In this document: piece by piece, positions 53,728-61,182 of the stretch
How positions within the stretch are numbered: position 1 is the stretch's first letter
Layout: each line of letters starts with the position of its first letter
Assembly (NCBI GenBank): GCA_026126125.1
Contig: JAHCJW010000001.1
Coordinates: forward strand, 88,251 to 152,250
DNA: 64,000 nt
Reading direction: 5' to 3'
Source: Devosia sp.
GTDB lineage: Bacteria; Pseudomonadota; Alphaproteobacteria; Rhizobiales; Devosiaceae
Program-made: the position numbers and the translations under genes
The notes under the pieces: model-generated
The model's input: only the letters and a program-made list of their open reading frames with translations
The model's database searches: none
Told to the model about the DNA's origin: nothing

Positions 53728-54693
53728 ATGAGCGGATTTTCCCGCGACACGCTGGTCATCGACGCCGACGCCGAAGTGGCGCGCATCACCGCCGCCATGC
53801 GCAACCAGTTGCGCGGCGAGCTCAAGCGCCGGGGTCTGGTGCTCGGCCTGTCGGGCGGCATCGATTCGAGCGTCTGCGCCGCGCTGGCGGTCAAGGCGGT
53901 TGGCCCCGAGCGCGTCTTTGGCCTCTTCATGCCGGAAAACGACTCCGATCCCGAAAGCCTGTCGCTGGGCCGCTCGGTGGCGGAAACCTTCGGCTTTGCC
54001 GCCGAGGTCGAGGATATCGGTCCGGCGCTCGCCGCCATGGGCTGCTATCGCCGTCGCGACGACTTCATCCGCACGCTCGTGCCCGACTATGGCACCGGCT
54101 GGGCCTGCAAGGTGGTCATCGCCGATCCGCTGGCCGGGGCCGGCTTTGCCGTCTCCTCGCTGGTGGTGCAGTCTCCCCTGGGCGAAACGCAGAAGATCCG
54201 CCTCACCGCCGAGGCCTATCAGGGCATCATCGCTGCCACCAATATGAAGCAGCGCACCCGCAAGCAGATGGAATATTATCACGCCGACCGGCTCAACTAT
54301 GCCGTCATAGGAACCCCGAACCGGCTCGAATACGACCAGGGCTTCTTCGTCAAGAACGGCGATGGCGCGGCGGATCTGAAGCCGATCGCCCATCTTTACA
54401 AATCGCAGGTCTATCAGCTTGCCGCGCATCTGGGCGTGCCGGCCGATATCTGCCGCCGCCCGCCCACCACCGACACCTGGTCGATGGCGCAGAGCCAGGA
54501 GGAGTTTTACTTTTCCCTGCCCTATGACCGGATGGATCTGTGTCTTTACGGCCTCAACCACGATCTGCCGCGCGAGGCGGTGGCCGAGGCGGCCGGGCTG
54601 ACGCTCGACCAGCTCGACACGGTCTGGGCCGATATCGCCCGCAAGCGCGTTGCCACCCGCTATCTCAGCCTGCCGCCGCTCTTGGTGGCGTGA
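53728..54693 (+). CDS. NAD-synthetase-like ATP-pyrophosphatase (NadE family) of the polysaccharide locus
   Basis: A 321-residue NadE-like protein without a glutaminase domain. The PP-loop is VLGLSGGIDSSVCAALAVKA near residue 41. Conserved NadE parts: FFVKNGDGAADLKPIAHLYK near 217 and an amide-forming region RPPTTDTWSMAQSQEEFYFS near 251, where usual NadE has a PSA-type motif. It is longer than housekeeping NadE (~275 residues). In this operon it may activate and amidate a carboxylate with ammonia; NAD synthesis itself cannot be excluded. It converges on hemN with three bases between stops. Confidence 0.82.
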   Translation: MSGFSRDTLVIDADAEVARITAAMRNQLRGELKRRGLVLGLSGGIDSSVCAALAVKAVGPERVFGLFMPENDSDPESLSLGRSVAETFGFAAEVEDIGPALAAMGCYRRRDDFIRTLVPDYGTGWACKVVIADPLAGAGFAVSSLVVQSPLGETQKIRLTAEAYQGIIAATNMKQRTRKQMEYYHADRLNYAVIGTPNRLEYDQGFFVKNGDGAADLKPIAHLYKSQVYQLAAHLGVPADICRRPPTTDTWSMAQSQEEFYFSLPYDRMDLCLYGLNHDLPREAVAEAAGLTLDQLDTVWADIARKRVATRYLSLPPLLVA

Positions 54694-54696
54694 ACC

Positions 54697-56049
54697 TCAC
54701 ACCGCCAGCGAGTGCCGCGCCGCGCCGGCGGCGAGATAGGTGTCGAACTGGGCGGCGATGGTGCGCACGAAGGGGCGGCCTGCGTCGGTCACGGTGAAGC
54801 TGTCGCCCTCCATCCGCACCAGCCCGTCGGTGTCGGTCAGCGCCAGGGTGCGCGCCTCCTCCATCAGCGCTTTGCCCGTCGCGCCGAAGCCGGACAGATC
54901 GCGCGGGCTCAGCGCAAAGCGGCAGAGCAGGGTTGCGATGGCATGGGCGCGCAGGCGGTCGTCCGGGGTCAGGACGAAGCCGCGGGCGATGGCGACGCCA
55001 TCGGCCAGCACGGCGCGCGAATATTCGCCGGTGGCGGTGATGTTCTGCACATAGCCCTGCGGCATCTGCCCGATGGACGAGGCGCCCAGCCCGATCAGCG
55101 CATCGGCGGCGTCGTCGGTATAGCCCTGGAAATTGCGCTTGAGCTTGCCGGTCCGCGCCGCTACGGCCAGGCTGTCCTCGGGCCTGGCGAAATGGTCGAA
55201 GCCGATGGGCTCGAGGCCGCCCTCGACCAGCAGTCCCGCCGCCAGCGTTGCCTGGGCGAAGCGCTCGAACTTATTGGGCAGCGCATCCTCGGGGATCATC
55301 TTTTGATGCGTCTTCATCCAGGGGACATGGGCATAGCCGAACAGGGCGGCGCGATCCGGGTCGAGCGAGAGCGCGGCGGCGATGGTGCGGCTCAGTCCCG
55401 CTTCGGTCTGGAAGGGCAGGCCGTAGAGCAGGTCGAGATTGACCGAGCGCACGCCGCGCGAGCGCATTGCCTCGACCACTTCGCGCGTCTGCTCGAAGCT
55501 TTGCAGGCGGTTGATGGCCTTTTGCACCCTGGGGTCGAAATCCTGCACGCCGATGCTGGCGCGGGTCAGCCCGAATTCCGCCATGGCGTCATAGCGGCCG
55601 TCATTGAGATCATTGGGGTCGATCTCGATGCTGATTTCGGCGTTGGCGGCGATGGTGAACCGCTCGGCCAGCCGCGCCTTGAGCGCCAGCAGATCTTCGG
55701 GGGTCAACAGGGTCGGCGAGCCGCCGCCCAGGTGAATGGCGGTGACGATGCCGCGCCCCTCGAGCTGGGCCGAGACCCAGTCGATTTCGGCGTAGAGCGC
55801 CAGAAGGTAATCTGCGATCGGCTCATAGCGCAGCGTATGCTTGGTGTGGCAGCCGCAGAACCAGCACAGCCGGTCGCAATAGGGAATGTGCAGATAGAGC
55901 GAGATGGTGGCATTGGCCGGCAGGCGCTTGAGCCAGCCGGCATAGACGGTGCTGGTGACGCCGGGGTGGAAATGGGGCGCGGTGGGATAGCTGGTATAGC
56001 GTGGAACCGGCGTCGAATAACGCTCGATCAGATCGTCCGTGGGGGTCAA
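54697..56049 (-). CDS. hemN: Oxygen-independent coproporphyrinogen III dehydrogenase HemN
   Basis: A 450-residue radical-SAM enzyme of anaerobic heme synthesis. The cluster motif is CDRLCWFCGC near residue 45. The start is YSTPVPRYTSYPTAPHFHPG, typical of HemN, followed by AIHLGGGSPTLLTPEDL and SIGVQDFDPRVQKAINRLQS. C-terminal GFGATGKAL fits the HemN tail. The TTG at 56049 overlaps the stop of the upstream hemerythrin-like gene (TTGA) and gives the normal length; an ATG at 56106 would add 19 residues from inside that gene. The FNR box at 56564-56577 serves both genes. Confidence 0.93.
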   Translation of the reverse strand: MTPTDDLIERYSTPVPRYTSYPTAPHFHPGVTSTVYAGWLKRLPANATISLYLHIPYCDRLCWFCGCHTKHTLRYEPIADYLLALYAEIDWVSAQLEGRGIVTAIHLGGGSPTLLTPEDLLALKARLAERFTIAANAEISIEIDPNDLNDGRYDAMAEFGLTRASIGVQDFDPRVQKAINRLQSFEQTREVVEAMRSRGVRSVNLDLLYGLPFQTEAGLSRTIAAALSLDPDRAALFGYAHVPWMKTHQKMIPEDALPNKFERFAQATLAAGLLVEGGLEPIGFDHFARPEDSLAVAARTGKLKRNFQGYTDDAADALIGLGASSIGQMPQGYVQNITATGEYSRAVLADGVAIARGFVLTPDDRLRAHAIATLLCRFALSPRDLSGFGATGKALMEEARTLALTDTDGLVRMEGDSFTVTDAGRPFVRTIAAQFDTYLAAGAARHSLAV

Positions 56050-56501
56050 TTGAGTGTCTTTCCAGGAGGGGGCGCGCCCAGGGCTTGCGTGCCCAGATGC
56101 AGCCATTCGGTTTCGGTGGCCACATGCCGGCGCATGCCGTCGAAAAAGGCGCGCAACAAATAGCCGAGGGCGTCGGGAGTGGGGCGGCGGTCGCCGCGCA
56201 GCAGGCCATTAAGGGCGTCGGCCACTTCCGAAGCGGCGGCCGCGTCGGCGATATGGGCCTTTTGCCGCCGGGCGATGGCGCCGGGGTCGCTGCGCAGCAG
56301 CAGCAGGGGAAACAATTCGTCCACTTCCGCCTGTTGCAGGCGCTGCAACGTGGCTTCGAGATGCTCGGCGATCTCGTAGCAGGGACGCGCGTCGATATGC
56401 TCGGGCAAGGCGTCGGCAATGGCTTCGAGCCCATCGCACAACGTCAAAATATCTCGATAGGCCGCTTCCAGGGCGCCGGTCAGTCGCGACGGCTTGGCCA
56501 T
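56046..56501 (-). CDS. Hemerythrin-like protein
   Basis: A 151-residue helical protein that fits a hemerythrin-type four-helix bundle. The likely iron ligands are HLEATLQRLQQAEVDELFPL near residue 47 (H-x-x-x...E-x-x-x-LFP), HIADAAAASEVADALNG near 82, and DGMRRHVATETEWLHLG near 122 (H-x-x-x-E). Hemerythrin-like proteins near hemN bind O2, NO or iron under low oxygen. It is the first gene of the operon with hemN and lies 62 bases after a perfect FNR box. Assignment is by pattern; ligand set not proved. Confidence 0.7.
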   Translation of the reverse strand: MAKPSRLTGALEAAYRDILTLCDGLEAIADALPEHIDARPCYEIAEHLEATLQRLQQAEVDELFPLLLLRSDPGAIARRQKAHIADAAAASEVADALNGLLRGDRRPTPDALGYLLRAFFDGMRRHVATETEWLHLGTQALGAPPPGKTLN

Positions 56502-56563
56502 GCATGGGCTCCGAAACAGAGGTCATCAGGCTTCGGTGCTAGCACTTTCGCGAGGGGGGCTTT

Positions 56564-56577
56564 TTGATAAGGATCAA
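56564..56577. promoter_or_regulatory. FNR box upstream of the hemerythrin-hemN operon
   Basis: TTGATAAGGATCAA matches the FNR/Anr consensus TTGAT-N4-ATCAA perfectly. Its centre lies 69 bases upstream of the hemerythrin-like ATG, where an FNR activator site would sit near -41 from a start about 28 bases before the ATG. It is the only perfect FNR box I noticed. It differs from the NnrR-type boxes near 6.4 and 8.2 kb. The surrounding 126-base gap holds no gene. Confidence 0.85.
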
Positions 56578-56627
56578 GCGGCCGTGAGTTGCGTTCCTAC
56601 CCGGAAAAGGGTGTTTTCGCGTGCTTC

Positions 56628-57002
56628 CTATTCGGCCAGCGCGCTGGGAAAGTACAGCCGCAACGGCCTGATTTCATAGGATCCGACGCCCGGATTGGCC
56701 ACGGCGAGATCCTTGGCAAAGGCCAGCGCCTCGTCCATGGTCTGGCAATCGGCGACGTAAAACCCCAGAAATTGTTCCTTGGTTTCGGCGAAGGGACCGT
56801 CCAAGACCACCGGCTCGCCATTGGTCTTGCGCAGCGTCTTGGCCTCGCTGGTGTTGTGCAGCCGCACCACCGGACCGAGCCGCCCCTCCTGGCGCAGGCC
56901 ATCCTGCACCTGCCCCAGCCGCACCATGCAGGCGTCGTCCTCTTCCTGGGTCCAGGTGGACACGACATTTTCTTCATTATAGCACAAAATGGCATAGAGC
57001 AT
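56628..57002 (-). CDS. YCII/DGPF-domain protein
   Basis: A 124-residue YCII-related protein. Starts MLYAILCYNEENVVSTWTQE and contains VVLDGPFAETKEQFLGFYVA (the DGPF motif) near residue 66 and EIRPLRLYFPS at the end. The ATG has GGAGG five bases ahead, which separates it from the long open frame upstream. Family members are often found near RNA polymerase sigma factors; no partner is next to it here. Function uncertain. Confidence 0.9.
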   Translation of the reverse strand: MLYAILCYNEENVVSTWTQEEDDACMVRLGQVQDGLRQEGRLGPVVRLHNTSEAKTLRKTNGEPVVLDGPFAETKEQFLGFYVADCQTMDEALAFAKDLAVANPGVGSYEIRPLRLYFPSALAE

Positions 57003-57064
57003 GGACACCTCCACTGCGTCGGGGAGGGCCATTATGCCGCAAGCGCGGGCAAAAATCAGCCTTT

Positions 57065-57925
57065 TCAGGGCGCGGCCTTGGGTCGGGCAATGGTGGCGGT
57101 GGCCCCGATCGAGGCCAGGATGACGGCGCCCATGCCGCTCAATTGCTGCACGCTCAGCACTTCCCCGAGGATCACAAATCCCGCCAGCGCGGCAAAGGCG
57201 GGGTGCCCGCTCATCAAAATGCCGAACAGGCGCGCCGGGATCTGCGGCAGGGACAGGGTGTCGAGGGCATAGGGAATGGCGCTTGAGAGCAGCGCCACGC
57301 CCAGCGCCAGCGGCAGGATGGCGGGATCGAACATGCGGGTTCCCGCTTCGGCCAGCCCGAAGGGCAGGGCGATCACCGCCGCCACCGCCACCCCGAGCGC
57401 GGCGATATGGGGGCCGCCGCCGACGCTGGCCCGCTGCCCGAAGACGATATAGGCGGCCCAGCAGGCCCCGGTGCAGAGGGCCAGAATCACGCCCAGAACC
57501 GACACATCGCCATCGAATCCGCCCCAGGGCAGCAACAGGGCGAAGCCGGCCAGGGCCAGCACGATCCAGAAAAAGTCGAGTTTTCGCCTGGCCCCGAACA
57601 GCGCCACGGCGAGCGGGCCGGTAAATTCGAGGGCCACCGCCAGCCCGAGCGGAATCAGGGTGAGCGAGGCGTAGAACAACAGGTTCATGGCGCCGATGGC
57701 CGCGCCATAGAGCAGCACCGCGCGCCACTGCCGCCGGTCGAGCGCATAGCGCCAGGGTCTGAGCACCAGCAGCATGACGATGGCGGCAAGGCTGATGCGC
57801 ATTGCGGTGGCGCCGGCTGCCCCGACCAGTGGAAACAGCATTTTGGCAAAGCTGGCGCCGGTCTGGGTCAGGACCATGCTCAGCGTCACCAGCGCGACGG
57901 GAAGGATCAGGGCATGCGGCCGCAA
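57065..57925 (-). CDS. EamA/RhtA-type exporter
   Basis: A 286-residue membrane protein with ten predicted segments in two EamA halves (about residues 10-130 and 145-275). The RhtA-like features are FYASLTLIPLGLAVALEFTG in segment four and SLPQIPARLFGILMSGHPAF before the final segments. RhtA exports threonine and homoserine; the substrate here is not known. The region upstream (57926-58205) holds no gene I can support, only GC-rich sequence. Confidence 0.88.
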   Translation of the reverse strand: MRPHALILPVALVTLSMVLTQTGASFAKMLFPLVGAAGATAMRISLAAIVMLLVLRPWRYALDRRQWRAVLLYGAAIGAMNLLFYASLTLIPLGLAVALEFTGPLAVALFGARRKLDFFWIVLALAGFALLLPWGGFDGDVSVLGVILALCTGACWAAYIVFGQRASVGGGPHIAALGVAVAAVIALPFGLAEAGTRMFDPAILPLALGVALLSSAIPYALDTLSLPQIPARLFGILMSGHPAFAALAGFVILGEVLSVQQLSGMGAVILASIGATATIARPKAAP

Positions 57926-58205
57926 GAGAGGGGGCTTTCAAAAGGTCGCGGCGGTGTAGCAGGCTTTTGCCGGGGCGTCATCCCGAACATCGGTTCGCGC
58001 TCACCCTCCCCTTTGCGGCGAGGGCAAGCAAAGTTTTGCTCCGTCAGGATCTTAGCGGCGTTCGGGAGGGGGCATTGGGGACACTTCTGCGCCCAGACCG
58101 AAGGCACCGGCAAGCGCCGTTTCCATCATCCGCGCCCAAAGCCGATTGACCCCAATCGCAATGCGCTTTAGCCCTGTTGCACCCGGAACAAAGGAGGAAT
58201 GCCCG

Positions 58206-59267
58206 ATGGAGTATCGCTATCTTGGCCGCTCGGGCCTGAAAGTGTCGGTGCTGACCATGGGCACGATGACTTTTGGCGGCAGTGAGCGGATCGGCCACAC
58301 CGATCTCCCGGGCGCGGCGCGCCAGGTCGATCTCTGTCTCGAGGCCGGAATCAACCTCTACGATACCGCCAATGTCTACAATCGCGGGGCTTCCGAAGAG
58401 ATTTTGGGCGCGGTTCTCAAGGACAATGGCCGGCGGCAAAAGGCGCTGGTCGCCACCAAGGTGCGGTTCAAGATGGGCGAGGGGCCCAATGAGATCGGCC
58501 TGTCGCGCCACCACATCATCGCCGAGGCCGAAGCGAGCCTTCGCCGGCTCCAGACCGATGTCATCGACCTTTACCAGGTGCATGAATGGGACGGGATGAC
58601 GCCGATCGAGGAGACGATGGAGGCGCTCGATACGCTCGTTCGCCAGGGCAAGGTGCGCTATATCGGCTGTTCCAACTATTCGGGCTGGCACATCATGAAG
58701 GCGCTGATGGCCGCCGACAAACGCCATGGCCAGCGCTTCGTCTCCCAGCAGATCCACTATTCGCTCCACAGCCGCGACGCCGAATATGAGCTGGTGCCGG
58801 TGGGACAGGACCAGGGGCTGGGTGTGCTGATCTGGTCGCCGCTGGCCGGAGGCCTGCTTTCGGGCAAATATCGCCGCGACAGCAGCCCCGAAACCGGCCG
58901 CCATGTTGGTGGCTTCCGCGAGCCGCCGGTCTATGATTGGGAAAAGCTCTATTCCATCATCGATGTCATCGTGGGGATCGCCGAGGCGCGCGGCGTTTCG
59001 GGGGCGCAGGTGGCGCTGGCCTGGCTGCTCGGGCGGCCCGGGGTCACCTCGGCCATTATCGGCGGGCGCAACGAGGCCCAGTTCTGCGACAATATCGCGG
59101 CGGCCGCTCTCGTTCTCAGCGCCGAGGAGCGCGGGCGGCTCGACGCGGCCAGCCGGCCGCCGCTGCTCTATCCCTATTGGCACCAGTCCTTCACGGCGCA
59201 GGACCGGCTCGGCCCCGCCGATCGCGACCTCATCTCGCCCTATGCGGAGGAATTCAAGCGTGGCTGA
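58206..59267 (+). CDS. Aldo/keto reductase
   Basis: A 353-residue aldo/keto reductase, a cytoplasmic NADPH-linked carbonyl reductase with a TIM barrel. Catalytic tetrad: Asp and Tyr in NLYDTANVYNRG near residue 56-61, Lys in ALVATKVRF near 86, His in LYQVHEWDGM near 127. Cofactor part: LIWSPLAGGLLSGKY and SAIIGGRNEAQFCDN. GGAGG precedes the chosen ATG; 20 upstream codons are rejected. It overlaps the next gene by eight bases. Confidence 0.93.
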   Translation: MEYRYLGRSGLKVSVLTMGTMTFGGSERIGHTDLPGAARQVDLCLEAGINLYDTANVYNRGASEEILGAVLKDNGRRQKALVATKVRFKMGEGPNEIGLSRHHIIAEAEASLRRLQTDVIDLYQVHEWDGMTPIEETMEALDTLVRQGKVRYIGCSNYSGWHIMKALMAADKRHGQRFVSQQIHYSLHSRDAEYELVPVGQDQGLGVLIWSPLAGGLLSGKYRRDSSPETGRHVGGFREPPVYDWEKLYSIIDVIVGIAEARGVSGAQVALAWLLGRPGVTSAIIGGRNEAQFCDNIAAAALVLSAEERGRLDAASRPPLLYPYWHQSFTAQDRLGPADRDLISPYAEEFKRG

Positions 59268-59943
59268 TCTGGTCTTTGCCGCTCCCCCCATCGTCACCAT
59301 TCCGGTGACCGGGGGCGGGTTGTTTCCCGTTCGTCGCGTCTTCTGCGTCGGCCGCAACTATCCCGAGCATGTTCGCGAGATGGGCAATGACGAGCGCGAT
59401 CCGCCGTTCTTCTTCACCAAGCCGGCCGATGCGGTGGTGAGCGGCGGCAAAGATATCCCCTACCCCCCGGGCACAAGCGATCTTCAGCACGAGATCGAGC
59501 TGGTGGTCGCCATCGGCAGGGGCGGCCGCGATATCGCCCTCGAAGCCGCGCCCGAGCATATTTTCGGCTATGCCGCCGGCATCGACATGACGCGGCGCGA
59601 TCTGCAGAGCCTGGCCAAAAAGGCCGGCCGCCCCTGGGACATGGCCAAGGGGTTCGATTTTTCTGCTCCCATCGGCGATATCGCCCCGGTTGCCGGCATC
59701 GCTCATCCCCCCGATGGCGCGATTGCGCTCGACGTCAATGGCGTTGGCAAACAGCGCGGAATGCTGTCGGAAATGATCTGGGATGTTCACAGTGTGTTAA
59801 CATATCTGTCCCGTTTGGTGGCGCTGGCGCCGGGCGATCTGATCATGACCGGCACCCCCGCCGGCGTGGGGGCGGTCGAGCGCGGCGATCTGCTCGAAGG
59901 CCGGGTCGAAGGCGTCGGCTCGGTCCGGACGAGGATCGTCTGA
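59260..59943 (+). CDS. Fumarylacetoacetate hydrolase-family protein
   Basis: A 227-residue FAH-family protein beginning with GTG, with GGAGG about nine bases upstream, overlapping the reductase stop by eight bases. Motifs: VFCVGRNYPEHVREM, LQHEIELVVAIGRGGRDIAL (metal Glu pair) and AAGIDMTRRDLQ (metal Asp). Closing region DLIMTGTPAGVGAVERGD is characteristic. Members hydrolyse or decarboxylate 2-keto acids. The longer frame that starts inside the reductase gene is a shadow. Confidence 0.9.
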   Translation: MADLVFAAPPIVTIPVTGGGLFPVRRVFCVGRNYPEHVREMGNDERDPPFFFTKPADAVVSGGKDIPYPPGTSDLQHEIELVVAIGRGGRDIALEAAPEHIFGYAAGIDMTRRDLQSLAKKAGRPWDMAKGFDFSAPIGDIAPVAGIAHPPDGAIALDVNGVGKQRGMLSEMIWDVHSVLTYLSRLVALAPGDLIMTGTPAGVGAVERGDLLEGRVEGVGSVRTRIV

Positions 59944-61031
59944 TGCCGGTCTGGTCGACCCAACAGGACGCGGCGCTGGTCGCGGTGTCCAAATGGCTCA
60001 AGGACCGCAACGGTCCACAGGTTTTTCGGCTATTCGGTTGGGCCGGCACGGGAAAATCCACTTTGGCCGTGCATCTGGCGCAGGATATCCGCACCGTCAA
60101 ATATGCGGCCTTCACCGGTAAGGCGGCGCTGGTGATGCGCAAGCGCGGCTGCAAGGGCGCCCAGACCATCCACTCGCTGATCTATACGCTGGTCTCGGAA
60201 AAAGAGGGCGAGCCGCGTTTCGTGCTCGATCCCGAAAGCCCGGCGGCCGATGCCGACCTTATCGTCATCGACGAAGTTTCCATGGTCGACGAACAGCTCG
60301 GCGCCGATCTTTTATCCTTTGGTGTCAAGGTGTTGGTGTTGGGTGACCCGTTCCAGCTTCCCCCCGTTCAGGGCGCCGGTTTCTTCACCGCCGACGAGCC
60401 CGACATCATGCTCACCGAGATCCATCGCCAGGCCGCCGACAACCCGATCATCCAGCTCTCCATGGCGGTGCGCGAAGGCGGGCTTCTCGAGCATGGCCGC
60501 TATGGCGAAAGCCTCGTCGTCAGTCGCTCGGAAGTGGACAGGGGCGCGGTGCTCGAAGCCGACCAAGTCCTTGTCGGGCGTAACAAAACTCGGCTGACCT
60601 ATAATGATCGCCTGCGCGAATTGAAGGGGCTTCCCTTCCACGAGCCGGTGGTGGGCGACCGCATGGTATGCCTCAGGAACAACCCCAGAAAACGCCTGTT
60701 GAACGGGCAGATCTGGATCGTCACCGAGGCGCTGAGGCGCAGCAATGGCAAATGGTCGCTGATGCTTGCCGACGACGAAGGCAAGGGTGAGGCCAAGGTG
60801 TTGACGCACAAGGCCTTTTTGTCGGGTGAAGAAGATTCGATGAGCTGGCCCGAGCGCCGGCAATTCGATGAATTCACCTTCGGTTATTGCCTCACCGTCC
60901 ACAAGGCGCAGGGCAGCCAATGGGACAATGTCTATCTGTTCGACGAGAGTTTCGTTTTCCGCGAGGAGCGGGCGCGCTGGCTCTATACCGGCATTACCCG
61001 GGCGGCCGAGCGCATCACCATCGTCAGTTGA
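59943..61031 (+). CDS. ATP-dependent RecD/Dda-like DNA helicase
   Basis: A 362-residue superfamily 1 helicase. Walker A is FGWAGTGKSTLAVHLA near residue 32; motif Ia AFTGKAALVMRKRG; Walker B LIVIDEVSMVDEQLG near 110; motif III VLVLGDPFQLPPVQG near 131; the UvrD-C2-type end FGYCLTVHKAQGSQWDNVYL near 316-335 and LYTGITRAAERI. It is short, with no RecD N-terminal domain, like phage Dda or the stand-alone RecD-like helicases. It starts on the last base of the FAH stop codon. Confidence 0.9.
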   Translation: MPVWSTQQDAALVAVSKWLKDRNGPQVFRLFGWAGTGKSTLAVHLAQDIRTVKYAAFTGKAALVMRKRGCKGAQTIHSLIYTLVSEKEGEPRFVLDPESPAADADLIVIDEVSMVDEQLGADLLSFGVKVLVLGDPFQLPPVQGAGFFTADEPDIMLTEIHRQAADNPIIQLSMAVREGGLLEHGRYGESLVVSRSEVDRGAVLEADQVLVGRNKTRLTYNDRLRELKGLPFHEPVVGDRMVCLRNNPRKRLLNGQIWIVTEALRRSNGKWSLMLADDEGKGEAKVLTHKAFLSGEEDSMSWPERRQFDEFTFGYCLTVHKAQGSQWDNVYLFDESFVFREERARWLYTGITRAAERITIVS

Positions 61032-61182
61032 CGCCACGATTGCGCCAAACTTGACCTTCTCACTGGAGATGCATCGCCGGGTCCCGGTAAATCCTTGATG
61101 TTGCAAGCCCTTGGCGCTTGCGCGGGGCGCTTCGATGCCACATCATCAGTCCCAGAACGCCCTTGCGGGCCGGAGCGCCGCC

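Noticed and set aside
57926-58205. Possible small gene in the gap before the aldo/keto reductase
   Set aside because: Frames in this stretch are continuations of shadows and have no ribosome site or family features. Only the GGAGG of the reductase is clear.
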